Shown: positions 16,187 to 24,788, counted from the first letter of the stretch. The stretch: DNA of 64,000 nucleotides from Pseudarthrobacter sp. ATCC 49987 (GCF_009928425.1 NZ_JAABNS010000003.1:1-64000); one strand, 5' to 3'. Program-made: numbers and translations. Notes: a model not told the origin generated them from the sequence alone.

Positions 16187-16241
16187 GGCGGTCCGCCGCA
16201 AAGTGCGAACCACAGTAGCCACTCACCGGCGGCGGACCGCC
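16187..16241. repeat. Inverted repeat closing module B
   Basis: GGCGGTCCGCCGC (16187-16199) and its exact inverse (16229-16241) repeat the arms found at 14220-14273, with a different 29-bp spacer. Confidence 0.7.
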
Positions 16242-16583
16242 GTATTACGCGACGTCCCGCAAACACGTCCAGGTGCCGCGGCCCCGGTCATACGATGACG
16301 TATCAGCCGTTCAACGCCGTCACAAATTCCAGCTATGCTGGATCACAGATTTCCTTTGTCCGAGGAGCAGAAAAGGACCGGCCATCAGGCCGGTCCTTTT
16401 CTGTTTAACCGCACCCGCCCGGACGGAGACTGTGCACGGCCACCGCTCGCCCAGGGTGCCATACCCATGGAATGGTGACGTGGTGGTTGTGTGCAGCCGG
16501 TCAGCTGGGTCCCGTCGTCCAGATGTGTGCGGGAAAAGCCCGAAGGAGATAGCTTTTGCCGTGTCCATGTGGGCGAGGGGTTA
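16242..16583. other. Non-coding stretch with operator-like dyad and bidirectional terminator
   Basis: No gene supported. ATACG-ATGA-CGTAT (16290-16303) is a small dyad. A 13-bp perfect hairpin at 16371-16400 is the strongest terminator in the region. The rest up to the AT-hook gene holds nothing recognisable. Confidence 0.4.
16371..16400. terminator. Bidirectional rho-independent terminator
   Basis: AAAAGGACCGGCC-ATCA-GGCCGGTCCTTTT has 13 perfect base pairs, with T-rich sequence after the plus-strand arm. It separates module B from the leftward AT-hook gene. Confidence 0.8.
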
Positions 16584-16883
16584 CTACTCGGAGACGCCAG
16601 CGACGGGACTTGACTCCTGCGGGCTCTTCCGGCCCCGGGGACGCCCGCCGGCCTTCCTGGTCGGAGCGTCCAGGCCGAAGCCCCGCAAGTCGGATTCAGT
16701 CCACTCTGCGCGCAAGGCAGCCTGGTAGTCCTTGGCGTACTTCTGCTCCGCTGCAGCGAGCAGCTGGGCGGCCTCCTGGACCTCGACGCCGCTGGCAGCG
16801 GCCTGCTTCACGGCGTTGACCTTGGTGTCCCTGGCGGCGTCGATCTTGGCAGCGGCTTTTGCCGCGATGTCGTTGATATCCAT
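16584..16883 (-). CDS. Small helical protein with C-terminal AT-hook-like motif
   Basis: 99 residues from ATG 16883 (TTG 16889 is an alternative). The N-terminal two thirds are strongly helical (KAAAKIDAARDTKVNAVKQA). The C-terminus carries GGRPRGRK, the AT-hook signature for minor-groove DNA binding. It is divergent from the mobilisation genes and flanks the putative oriT region, so a relaxosome or nucleoid accessory role is plausible but unproven. Confidence 0.6.
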   Translation of the reverse strand: MDINDIAAKAAAKIDAARDTKVNAVKQAAASGVEVQEAAQLLAAAEQKYAKDYQAALRAEWTESDLRGFGLDAPTRKAGGRPRGRKSPQESSPVAGVSE

Positions 16884-17107
16884 ACCCAAACCCTACCGGC
16901 CACGACTGACACCCAGAAGCCGGTTTTCCGGGACCACGTGCGAGAGGCGAAAAAACCTCCAAAAAAGACCGTGCGGAGCAAGCTAGACGGTTATGTGCCA
17001 TAAGCCGCGTGTTGATCCACGGCCTGCGGCCCTGGATGGGGCACACTCGTCAGTGTGGCCCGGAGATTCCGGGGCGCTGCGCTGGGCATTGGGGGGAGGG
17101 GATCGGG
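16884..17107. other. Candidate oriT region upstream of mobC
   Basis: About 220 bp between the AT-hook gene and mobC. It contains a perfect dyad CACACT-CGTC-AGTGTG (17042-17057) and an A-rich stretch at about 16949-16965. In mobilisable plasmids oriT normally lies just upstream of the relaxosome genes, so this is the best candidate. The nic site cannot be read from sequence alone. Confidence 0.45.
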
Positions 17108-17500
17108 ATGACTGAAGAGCGGAAGTCAGCGCGCAGGTTCTCACGCCGCCGCCGCGCGAACATTGACGGTGACACCCAGTACGTGCGGGTGTCGATGTCG
17201 GAGTTCGAACGCGCGCAGCTCAAGGTCCTGGAGGAACGGACCGGCCGCAGCCCGTCGGAGATTCTGGTCAGTGCTGCCCTGTACGCGGAAAACTCCGAGT
17301 CGCTGGCTGAACGGCGGGCGATGGCCGTGGAATTCATTGCAGCCCGCCGCTACCTTGCTGCCCTGTCGAACAACGTCAACCAGCTCGCCCGGCACGCGAA
17401 CGCCACGGACGAATTCCCGGAAGCAGCACGTACCGTTTTGACCCGGGTGCGTGCGGTCGCTGACCGGATCAATACGATGCTGGATTCGATGATGCGCTGA
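17108..17500 (+). CDS. mobC: MobC-family relaxosome accessory protein
   Basis: 130 residues from ATG 17108, with GAGGGGATCGGG upstream. A basic N-terminus (RRFSRRRRA) precedes a ribbon-helix-helix-like segment (YVRVSMSEFERAQL) and the MobC signature LSNNVNQLARHAN near the C-terminus. MobC helps the relaxase bind and open oriT. The stop overlaps the relaxase start by one base (TGATG). Confidence 0.85.
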   Translation: MTEERKSARRFSRRRRANIDGDTQYVRVSMSEFERAQLKVLEERTGRSPSEILVSAALYAENSESLAERRAMAVEFIAARRYLAALSNNVNQLARHANATDEFPEAARTVLTRVRAVADRINTMLDSMMR

Positions 17501-19059
17501 TGATTCCCAACATCACCAAGGGCACCCGCATGCACGGGCTCATCGCGTACCTTGCCGGGCCCGGCCGGGCGAACGAACATACCGACCCGCACCTTGTCGC
17601 TGGCTCACTGTCGATCATGGCCTGGCATAACGACGACGAACTGAACGCCGACGCCGCCCAGGGCATTGCCAAGGAATTGGACCGGGCCAGAAGCGTCCTG
17701 GGTGTCGAGATTCCCGGCGGGCATGTCTGGCACTGCTCCCTGTCGCTGCGCGCCGAGGAAGGCGACCTTACCGACCAGAAGTGGGCGGACATTGCGCAGG
17801 ACTTCATGGACGAGATGGGGTTTACCGAAACCAGCGGACGGGCACCGGCCCAGTGGGTGGCGATCCGTCATGGCCACAGCAAAGCCGGAAACGACCACAT
17901 CCACATCGCTGCGTCCATGGTCCGCGAGGACGGCACGAAGTGGAGCAGCTGGCGGGACTTCCCCCGGGCACAACAAGCCGCCCGGGAGCTTGAGAAAAAG
18001 TACGGCCTGGAAGAACTTTCGCCCACGCATTCCACCCGCGGCCTCCGGCCAGGAGAACGCGAAGCCTCCGAGCGGCGGGGAGCCCCGGAACCGGAACGCC
18101 GGTCCCTGGAACGCAAGGTCCGTGCCTGCGCGACGTCGGCCCAGGATGAGGCCGAATTCATTCGACGCCTGCGCCGTACCGGCGCCCTGGTCAGGCCGCG
18201 GTACGCGTCCGGACGTGACGACGTCGTGGTCGGCTACAGCGTGGCAGAACGTCCCCCCAAAGGTGGCCGACCCGTTTGGTTCGGAGGCGGTCACCTCGCC
18301 AAAGACCTCGCCCTGCCCAAGCTCCGTGCCGAGTGGCCCGACAGCCCACAAGGTGCCGCCGAGGCGGTCGCAGAATGGCAGGCAGCTGCACGCGGACGCC
18401 GCCCGGTCACGATCGGCCGCGAAGCCCACGAACCTGACCCGCAAATGTGGGAGCACTACAGCGACGAAGTTGCCCGGCTCCGCGAAACGCTCCGCACCGT
18501 GCCGCTGGACGATCACGCGACCTGGGCGCACGTTGCACGCGAGACATCCGGCGCCTTCGCAGCCTGGTCCACGGCAACAGAGGCAACGCCAGGACCACTC
18601 GCAGCAGCAGCCGACGAGCTGTCCAAGACAGCACAACTGCGGCGCTACCCGGTCCGCCCCATCCGCAGCGCAGGACCATCCGCCCGCGGCGCCTCGCTCA
18701 TGCTCATGGCGGCTTCGATGGGCGGCACCGGAACCGCCGCGCAGGCAATCATGCTGCGCCAGCTGCTCAACGTCGCCAAGGCCGTCCACGACATGCACAA
18801 GGCATCCAATGACCTGCGCAAAGCACGCCAGATCAGCCACATGGTCAAGTACCACCTAAGCCAGGTCGCAGCCGCACTACCCAGCCTCCCAGCGACCGCG
18901 CCCACACCGGACAGCGAAGCTGCCGCCGCGGTACGCGCTAGTACAGCCGGCCAGATTGGCGGCCGGTCCGCGGGCTCCGTGCTGCCGCCCAAATACGTGC
19001 AGGCACGCACCCACGCGAGCACCCGAAGCGGGAGTACCCGCCCAGACATTGAGAGATAA
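17500..19059 (+). CDS. Relaxase / mobilization nuclease (PF03432-type)
   Basis: 519 residues. The relaxase domain occupies about the first 250 residues. The candidate catalytic tyrosine Y17 lies in GLIAYLAGPG, and the metal-binding histidines lie in RHGHSKAGNDHIHIAAS (about 122-139). It would nick oriT and stay attached to the transferred strand. The C-terminal half is Ala-rich with a possible hydrophobic patch (LMLMAASMGG). Normal length for actinobacterial plasmid relaxases. Translationally coupled to mobC. Confidence 0.9.
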   Translation: MIPNITKGTRMHGLIAYLAGPGRANEHTDPHLVAGSLSIMAWHNDDELNADAAQGIAKELDRARSVLGVEIPGGHVWHCSLSLRAEEGDLTDQKWADIAQDFMDEMGFTETSGRAPAQWVAIRHGHSKAGNDHIHIAASMVREDGTKWSSWRDFPRAQQAARELEKKYGLEELSPTHSTRGLRPGEREASERRGAPEPERRSLERKVRACATSAQDEAEFIRRLRRTGALVRPRYASGRDDVVVGYSVAERPPKGGRPVWFGGGHLAKDLALPKLRAEWPDSPQGAAEAVAEWQAAARGRRPVTIGREAHEPDPQMWEHYSDEVARLRETLRTVPLDDHATWAHVARETSGAFAAWSTATEATPGPLAAAADELSKTAQLRRYPVRPIRSAGPSARGASLMLMAASMGGTGTAAQAIMLRQLLNVAKAVHDMHKASNDLRKARQISHMVKYHLSQVAAALPSLPATAPTPDSEAAAAVRASTAGQIGGRSAGSVLPPKYVQARTHASTRSGSTRPDIER

Positions 19060-19076
19060 CACCAAGGAGGGGAACC

Positions 19077-20021
19077 ATGAGCGAATCTGACGGCATTGAT
19101 GAGGCTCTTGAGGGAATGTCGCGCGTTGCGCTGACCGTCGCCGGCCGGCTCGGTGAGCAACTGGCCAGGGCACGCGAGCAAGAGCTGCGCCGCGCCCAAG
19201 CGGCCGAAGAACAACAGGCCCGCGAACTGCAGGCCCGGTTCGATGCGGAGCGGTCGGCTGCTCGTGCACAGCTCGCCCCGGTCATGGACAACCGGTGGTG
19301 GGACACAGCCACCGGCCGCGACGTGGAAAGGGCACATGAGACGGCCACCGCGTGGAAGGACCACGACCCGGCGGCGCGCGACGCGGCCGAGGTGATCCGC
19401 GACCAGGTGCAGCGCCGCTACAGCTTGGACGTGGACAACCTCGGTGCCAATGAAGTGACGGTGGCGGAGGCCCTGGCTAAAGCCGAGCGGGACCGCGAGC
19501 AGGCGGAACAGGAACGCCGTGCCGGCCGTGTTGAAAGCGCACAGGCTGTGCAGTTGCTAGCCGAGGCCGACAGGGAAGACAGGAAACGCGCGGAGGCCGT
19601 TGATCGGCCCTCAAGGGAGGACTTGGACGAAGCGCTGGCCTGGCTCCGGGAGACCAAACCCATCGAGGCACACAACTGGGAACAGCGGCATAATTCTGCG
19701 GACAGCGTGGCCGAGGAGAAGGACATGGAGAGGCGGCTGATCACAGACTGGACAGCTGCTCGCGCCAATCACCGCCCCGAGCAGTTGCGTGACCAAGCAG
19801 GAGCCAAATACGACTCAGCCGAGCGCCGACACGAACTGGCGGCCAGCCTCGAAGGGGTTGCTGACCGCGAGGCTGTACAAGCACGCCTCAATGCCGACCA
19901 GGATCAGGGCACTCCGCCCAGCGCCTCAGTCGTCAAAGCCCCACATTCCACAGCAAAAGCCAGCAAGAAGCGCGGACTGATCGGCCAAATGAAGCTCATA
20001 CAAAAGGGCCTTGGTCGTTAG
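19077..20021 (+). CDS. Mobilization-associated coiled-coil protein
   Basis: 314 residues from ATG 19077, with AAGGAGGGG 5 bp upstream. Almost entirely charged helix with long coiled-coil stretches (REQELRRAQAAEEQQARELQ; AEQERRAGRVESAQAVQLL). The C-terminus is basic (KKRGLIGQMKLIQKGLGR). Proteins like this commonly follow relaxase genes in actinobacterial plasmids; the function is not known. Same operon as mobC and the relaxase, 17 bp downstream. Confidence 0.7.
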   Translation: MSESDGIDEALEGMSRVALTVAGRLGEQLARAREQELRRAQAAEEQQARELQARFDAERSAARAQLAPVMDNRWWDTATGRDVERAHETATAWKDHDPAARDAAEVIRDQVQRRYSLDVDNLGANEVTVAEALAKAERDREQAEQERRAGRVESAQAVQLLAEADREDRKRAEAVDRPSREDLDEALAWLRETKPIEAHNWEQRHNSADSVAEEKDMERRLITDWTAARANHRPEQLRDQAGAKYDSAERRHELAASLEGVADREAVQARLNADQDQGTPPSASVVKAPHSTAKASKKRGLIGQMKLIQKGLGR

Positions 20022-20083
20022 GTTGGAAGAATGGCAGAGGGGCAGGGCGCCGATTTGGTGCCCGTCCCTCCCGCCCAAGCGCT

Positions 20084-20956
20084 CTATGACCAAGATCCCT
20101 CGTCAGGATTCCACCGGTGGTGGTCTTCCGCAGATGAATCGAACACCGGATCGATGAATACAAGGACTCTTTCGACCTGGTCATCCAGGTGTGCCTCGCA
20201 TAGGTCTTCCACTTTCTGTTTGCCCCGCCAAGCTGCCCACTTGGCCTGGCCAACCTCCCCGTATCCGGCTAGTAGAGCGCGGAGCGGCCCCAGCTCGACG
20301 CCTCGATGTTGCGCAACCTGAGTCGCTGCCTCCCGGACCTCTATGGCAGCAAACTCGTATCGGTCGGACAAGGCGGCGACATCAAGCAGGTCACGCCACC
20401 TAGTGCTGGTTGTGCCACGCTGCAGCATGGTGATTGTCTTCTCTGCGATGACGGTTACGAGCGGATGGCCCTGCATCTTCACCGATCCACCGAGTAGCGA
20501 AGGGAGTTCGATAGGCTCGGGAGCGGGCCAAATGGGATCACCTGTGCTGATGTCGAGTTTGATCGTAAGTTTCGCCCGATGCAGTCGCGCTGGCAGGGCG
20601 ACACGTAAGCCGGTGTACTCGTCCTCGTCGCGAATTTGCTCGACGCTTAAGCCGTCGGGCTGAAACGTGAGGCCGTCTTCGGCGACCAGGTCAGAGACTG
20701 CTGTGACCACCTCGGTGACATGGACGGCGTCGAGTTCAAAATCGAGCGCCTGCATGTCGATGTCCCGAGTAGGCCGGCGAAGTGAATGAGCGGAGAGAAG
20801 CACACCACCTTTGAGGCAAAAGTCCCCTGCGTACGGAGTGCTTCCGAGGCGAGCCAAAAATCGCTCAAGCGCATACAAGACGAGGATTTCATCAAAGGGG
20901 CGCTTACGGCTGCGTGCAACAGCCTGCAGCTGAGCGTAGATTTTGGACGCTGTCAT
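20084..20956 (-). CDS. AbiEii-type nucleotidyltransferase toxin (type IV TA)
   Basis: 290 residues; ATG 20956 overlaps the AbiEi stop (ATGA). The nucleotidyltransferase core is visible: FCLKGGVLLSA (about 46-56) and RPTRDIDMQ (about 61-69) give the GG/S...D-x-D signature, and KLTIKLDISTGDP carries the third acidic residue. EKTITMLQRGTTSTRWRDLLD is the family's downstream conserved helix. AbiEii toxins inhibit growth during phage infection and are counteracted at the promoter level by AbiEi. Confidence 0.92.
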   Translation of the reverse strand: MTASKIYAQLQAVARSRKRPFDEILVLYALERFLARLGSTPYAGDFCLKGGVLLSAHSLRRPTRDIDMQALDFELDAVHVTEVVTAVSDLVAEDGLTFQPDGLSVEQIRDEDEYTGLRVALPARLHRAKLTIKLDISTGDPIWPAPEPIELPSLLGGSVKMQGHPLVTVIAEKTITMLQRGTTSTRWRDLLDVAALSDRYEFAAIEVREAATQVAQHRGVELGPLRALLAGYGEVGQAKWAAWRGKQKVEDLCEAHLDDQVERVLVFIDPVFDSSAEDHHRWNPDEGSWS

Positions 20957-21555
20957 AAGAGGACCTCTAGAGCGCGGCGGAGCGGTCCCTTGGACCGAGG
21001 GACTACCGATGCAATTTGCATAAGTCGTGCTGGCTGAGCTCCCGGCAGCTTCAGCCAGTTACGAAGGGCTTCGATACCAGTTTCATACCCGGCACTGGCC
21101 CGCAAACGAAATGCGTCAACAATAGAGCGCTCGGGGGAGTAGATGCCGATCCTCGTCCCATCCGCGCCTTCGATTGGCATCAGCGACCGGCCGAGATCGA
21201 ATGTGGTCTTATCGAACATATGCCAGGTAACCGGCGCCGAAATCTGCGGGGGAGTTCGTCCACGCGGAAGTGCCAGATCAATGGATGACGGGATCTCGTC
21301 TATCAACCCATGATGTGCCAGGGCGCTGTTCAGACAGATGGTGGCCGAGGCAGCTTTGTGTGCGGCCTCTAGCAAATCGAGATCTGTGTCCATGCCGTCT
21401 GGCGTTATATAGAGTCCCGGGCCGATCTGCTCTATGAGTCCAGAGTCTCGTAGCCGGTACAGACTTGCCTTTGGTACGCCGAAATGCGAAGCGTCTCTGA
21501 CACTGAAAGCCGCGCCATGAGGAAGGCGGTCCAAAAGTGCGCTTCTTCGTTTCAT
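20953..21555 (-). CDS. AbiEi-type antitoxin and transcriptional regulator
   Basis: 200 residues from ATG 21555. The N-terminal winged helix (HFGVPKASLYRLRDSGLIEQ) and the PGLYI turn are typical of AbiEi. The C-terminal antitoxin domain includes RTPPQISAPVTWHMF and YSPERSIVDAFRLRA. It would repress its own promoter through the inverted repeats just upstream (21563-21594). Forms a coupled operon with the AbiEii gene. Confidence 0.92.
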   Translation of the reverse strand: MKRRSALLDRLPHGAAFSVRDASHFGVPKASLYRLRDSGLIEQIGPGLYITPDGMDTDLDLLEAAHKAASATICLNSALAHHGLIDEIPSSIDLALPRGRTPPQISAPVTWHMFDKTTFDLGRSLMPIEGADGTRIGIYSPERSIVDAFRLRASAGYETGIEALRNWLKLPGAQPARLMQIASVVPRSKGPLRRALEVLL

Positions 21556-21562
21556 GGATACA

Positions 21563-21594
21563 TTCTACGACAGATAATCATAGCTGTCGTAGAA
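21563..21594. promoter_or_regulatory. AbiE operator: 11-bp inverted repeats
   Basis: TTCTACGACAG (21563-21573) and CTGTCGTAGAA (21584-21594) are perfect inverted repeats spaced by 10 bp, starting 8 bp upstream of the AbiEi start. AbiEi proteins are known to bind such paired repeats. Confidence 0.75.
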
Positions 21595-22115
21595 AAGTCT
21601 CGGGGATGGGCATTGGGGATCGAGGGAGAGAGGTTCGTCGTCGTCGGCGTCTGCGGCGACGGCGGCGCCGCGGTGATGATGATCATGACGAGCATCAGGG
21701 CGACGATGAAGACAACGCGGCGTTAGAACTCTCCAGCCACCGGCTACGGCTCAGTTGAACACCACGCAAGATTCGCGGAGTCCCTGGAGCAAACCGGCGC
21801 TACGACGCCTAGATCCGCAACGACTCACTGCCGCAAGCAGCGAAGGCACCCACCCAAGCGGGGCAGTCACCGGGGGCAAGGGTGCCACTAAGGCCAAGAA
21901 GTCCCGTACAGGGGCTGCAGTAAGCGCGGAGTGAGGCAAGGGCGGGTTATCCCGGTAGTCAGGAAGAAGCCCCATAGTCTGCTGTCCTCAGCCAACGTCA
22001 AGTTTCGGATGGCACGATGCTGGCGAAGCCCGGGTCAACCGCTATTCGACCGCGGCCTCGTAAGGTACGGCCGCCAGCAGTTTCGCTTCATGCAGGTTTG
22101 TGGTGGCTAGCACCG
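21595..22115. other. 520-bp stretch without a supported gene
   Basis: Between the AbiE operator and the CBASS effector gene. A minus-strand frame at about 21725-21560 contains a hydrophobic run (VALMLVMIIITA) but has no good start and overlaps the operator. Repetitive GACGACG/GATGATG triplets occur at 21640-21715. I see nothing else. Confidence 0.4.
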
Positions 22116-22691
22116 TCAGACATTCTTGCGGAGATTCAACGGCAGGAACTTGTCGATTTCCTCGTCTGAAAAAGTGAGATCTTCCTGCTCCTTCAATGCC
22201 CGTTGAGCCAAGCGATACGCCTTAGAACTGGTGTCCGGAGCTGTCCGATACACCTCCTGTGCCCGAGCACTTAGTCCTTCTCTCCGTTCTCTAATCTCCT
22301 TGGCAGTCAGAGCGTGCCCCTTTACATCCGCCAACAGGTGAATATAGCTGTCTCGGATCCTGACGAGGGATTTGGCCGCTTCTCGATGCTCAACGGCTTC
22401 TTGTGTCGGATTGAAACTGAGTTGATACAGCGTGTAGCTGGCAGTCAGGGTGGCAAAACCAAGGGCCACGTACAGAAATGCCCGATTCTCACTTTGGAGG
22501 CTGGTCAGCACTCCGCCGAAGGTTAGCGCGTTAAGGACGATATTGATCCACTGGGAGACAACCGCTTTGCGGCTACATTGTTCCCGCGCCTTCTCGTGAG
22601 TCTTGTGCGTGTAGGCAACACGTCCAAACTCCTCCCGAATCAAGTCCAAATTCGGATCTAGTCTCCTGCCGGAGAACCTTCCACCTACCAA
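22116..22691 (-). CDS. SLATT-domain two-transmembrane effector (CBASS)
   Basis: 191 residues; the start is uncertain (TTG 22691 is the only in-frame candidate that keeps the full domain). Two transmembrane helices lie at about 49-66 (WINIVLNALTFGGVLTSL) and 71-91 (FLYVALGFATLTASYTLYQL), followed by a long cytoplasmic helical region. This is the SLATT layout of predicted pore-forming effectors linked to nucleotide second-messenger systems. It lies 92 bp downstream of the CBASS E2-like gene on the same strand. It is expected to damage the membrane when triggered. Confidence 0.82.
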   Translation of the reverse strand: MVGGRFSGRRLDPNLDLIREEFGRVAYTHKTHEKAREQCSRKAVVSQWINIVLNALTFGGVLTSLQSENRAFLYVALGFATLTASYTLYQLSFNPTQEAVEHREAAKSLVRIRDSYIHLLADVKGHALTAKEIRERREGLSARAQEVYRTAPDTSSKAYRLAQRALKEQEDLTFSDEEIDKFLPLNLRKNV

Positions 22692-22783
22692 AGCCCACCC
22701 AATCCTAAATAGTGACGTTACGCCCCGGCCCAGGATGCATCTCCGAATGGGAGTGCGTCCTGGGTCCGGAGGAGCTTATTGAC

Positions 22784-23254
22784 TCAATTGAAGCCGCTTG
22801 ACCGCTGGGGCTTTGGCTTGATGTCAGGCACAGGATGCAGCAGAGCTGTCTGGGCCTCCTGGGACTCGGCGCCCGGGCCGTCCCCAAGCCACAACCCCGT
22901 GCCTTTCCACATTTCGTAATGCAACAACCACTCCGACGCCCAGGGCAGCGTGGTGTCCACCAAATGCATCTTTGCGGACCACTGCTTGGCCGTGTTGAGG
23001 CAAAGCGATCCGTCGTCCCATATGTGGGGCAGGAGGCCTCTTGCGTTTGGTTCCAACGGTGGGTGCACTACGTTCACAACAGGGTTCTGCCCGACCCTTA
23101 GCGATATCTCGATGGTGTATTCGCGTGACAACGCTGAAGGTTTCAGTCGGCCCCGCCAGACCAACCTGTTCGGGCCAATCCGCACCGAGCTGTCGGGGTA
23201 AACGCTTTTCAGTGCCAGCGCTTGTTGACCGAGGTTCAGCCGGCCGGAACTCAC
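22784..23254 (-). CDS. CBASS-associated E2-like protein (short type II)
   Basis: 156 residues; ATG 23254 overlaps the CD-NTase stop (ATGA). The sequence HPPLEPNARGLLPHIW, then DGSLCLNTAKQW with C85 as the only cysteine, and PWASEWLLHYEMWKGTGLW matches the E2-like proteins of short type II CBASS operons, which lack an E1 or JAB partner. Known relatives conjugate or prime the CD-NTase C-terminus. The only other E1 in the window is 17 kb away in the multiubiquitin island. Confidence 0.82.
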   Translation of the reverse strand: MSSGRLNLGQQALALKSVYPDSSVRIGPNRLVWRGRLKPSALSREYTIEISLRVGQNPVVNVVHPPLEPNARGLLPHIWDDGSLCLNTAKQWSAKMHLVDTTLPWASEWLLHYEMWKGTGLWLGDGPGAESQEAQTALLHPVPDIKPKPQRSSGFN

Positions 23255-24417
23255 ATCCGGCCTCCATGAAAGGTGTGGTCTCGGACAGGTCGTGTGGTGG
23301 TGACTGCACCGGCAATAGCCAGTGTGCCGGTGCCGTGCTGAGCACGCAGGTTTCCGGCCTGCCGGGCTTCAACGAATGGATTGCTGAGCGCGCGGGCTCC
23401 GGCCACAGCTGCACTCTCGCCGAGTACCATCTGTACACTCTTAAGGACGTTGTCGTTGCCACTGTGAGCAGCGATTCCGTTGATGTCGCGGGACACGGCC
23501 TCTGCCCACTCGAACAATGCCGCGGCCCGCCAGCGCTCGTTTGCCCAGCAGTCCGCGAAGTTCTCTTCAGGCATCACGGGATTCGATATCACGTACTGTC
23601 CGTTGATGACCTGAATGTGCTCGACAAAACTGCCAGCGATATCCCGCAAGACGTCGAAAAGGGTCTCACCCCGCTGATAGGCACGTGCGGCCAGAGTGGT
23701 GATCACGATTGAAGACGGCCGCTTATCCAGACGGCCAGTGAAGTAGATATCCCGGTGGCGCTTGAGTGCTTGGACAGCGAGCTGCAGGGTTGTCTTGTGC
23801 GTCCAGTCAGGAACCGCATCCACGTCAACGCCACGTTTCGCCAGAAGCGCTTCCTTCAGCATCACTTCTTCCCGGGCCACTTGCTTGAACCACGCAGCGT
23901 ACCCACGGGGGTCAGAACGTTGCCAAGACCTTACGTCATGATCGGTTATCAGGATGCCGTCATCCGAGCCGCGCTCCGGGGAAGTATCGGGAACTGCCGG
24001 AAGGATGTCCATGTGCATGCCAGAGTATTCGAGTGTCCAGCACCGCTCGCTTTCAACCAGCAAAGGTTTGCCCTGAGACGCCGCTACGAACTTCCGGAGG
24101 CCCGCGCCGGTGTCTTTCTTGAGATCGGCCTGGGTGGTCGAGGAGGCCTGAATGCCGCGCAGCACCACAAGATCGATGTCGACGTCGTCCTTGCGGTGAA
24201 ACCTCCGGGTCATGGTGCCGAGGGCAAATGAGCCTTGGACGTACACTTCGTTATTGGCCGTGGACTCGGCCCAGTGCTCGTTGAGGATCGCGCCGACCTC
24301 TTGATAGCGGGAGGTGACCAAGGCCTTCTCATTCGCTGTGATGTCCAGCGAGGAGATGCCGGCACCCAAAATCTTTTCGAGGTCTCGGAACCCTGCTCGT
24401 TCAAGTGCAATTGTCAT
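23251..24417 (-). CDS. CBASS CD-NTase (cyclic oligonucleotide synthase)
   Basis: 388 residues from ATG 24417, with TTAGGAGTGG upstream; a longer upstream frame lacks a site. The SMODS nucleotidyltransferase signature is complete: QGSFALGTM (about 60-68) followed by DDVDIDLVV (about 76-84), with the third acidic residue in HMDILPAV. On phage infection it should make a cyclic di- or trinucleotide to activate the SLATT effector. First gene of a three-gene operon. The C-terminus ends TFHGGRM; a near-terminal diglycine is notable next to an E2-like protein. Confidence 0.92.
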   Translation of the reverse strand: MTIALERAGFRDLEKILGAGISSLDITANEKALVTSRYQEVGAILNEHWAESTANNEVYVQGSFALGTMTRRFHRKDDVDIDLVVLRGIQASSTTQADLKKDTGAGLRKFVAASQGKPLLVESERCWTLEYSGMHMDILPAVPDTSPERGSDDGILITDHDVRSWQRSDPRGYAAWFKQVAREEVMLKEALLAKRGVDVDAVPDWTHKTTLQLAVQALKRHRDIYFTGRLDKRPSSIVITTLAARAYQRGETLFDVLRDIAGSFVEHIQVINGQYVISNPVMPEENFADCWANERWRAAALFEWAEAVSRDINGIAAHSGNDNVLKSVQMVLGESAAVAGARALSNPFVEARQAGNLRAQHGTGTLAIAGAVTTTRPVRDHTFHGGRM

Positions 24418-24531
24418 ACCACTCCTAAGAGATAGGTGTGGCCGCCGAAGTGTCTCGACTTGCCGAGCATTTCTTGAGCAAGTCTTGAGGATGTAAGCTC
24501 TTCCCATCCCGGTCGCAAGGGAATGAAAACA

Positions 24532-24577
24532 GCCTCAGTCGGTAGCCCCTAACCTCAAGGTGGGATTACCCTGAGGC
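24532..24577. terminator. Bidirectional hairpin terminator
   Basis: GCCTCAG (24532-24538) pairs with CTGAGGC (24571-24577), and an inner CCTCAAGG/CCCTGAGG alternative exists. TTTTT follows on the plus strand and TGTTTTC on the minus strand, so it probably ends the leftward 25409-24789 transcript. The CBASS promoter should lie between 24418 and 24530; no clear -35/-10 pair is seen. The sequence 24578-24788 holds nothing recognisable. Confidence 0.6.
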
Positions 24578-24788
24578 TTTTTCGTGTCTCTAGGACACAA
24601 ACAAGACACTACATGTAGTGCATGCGCCGCTTTGGAACCCCAAGATGATGTATTACAAGTATGTCATTTAGTCCACCGGCCGTCCACAGGGCGGGGGCCT
24701 TAGGATGTCCGTGATTCCGCCGAAGTGAGACAGGAAATCCACACCCTGTGGACTACTAGGCCACATTTATTCTCCGGCGTGTCGTCAG

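Noticed and set aside
24508-24530. CRISPR-like string (GGGAATGAAAAC)
   Set aside because: It occurs once, with no repeat-spacer pattern and no cas genes in the window.
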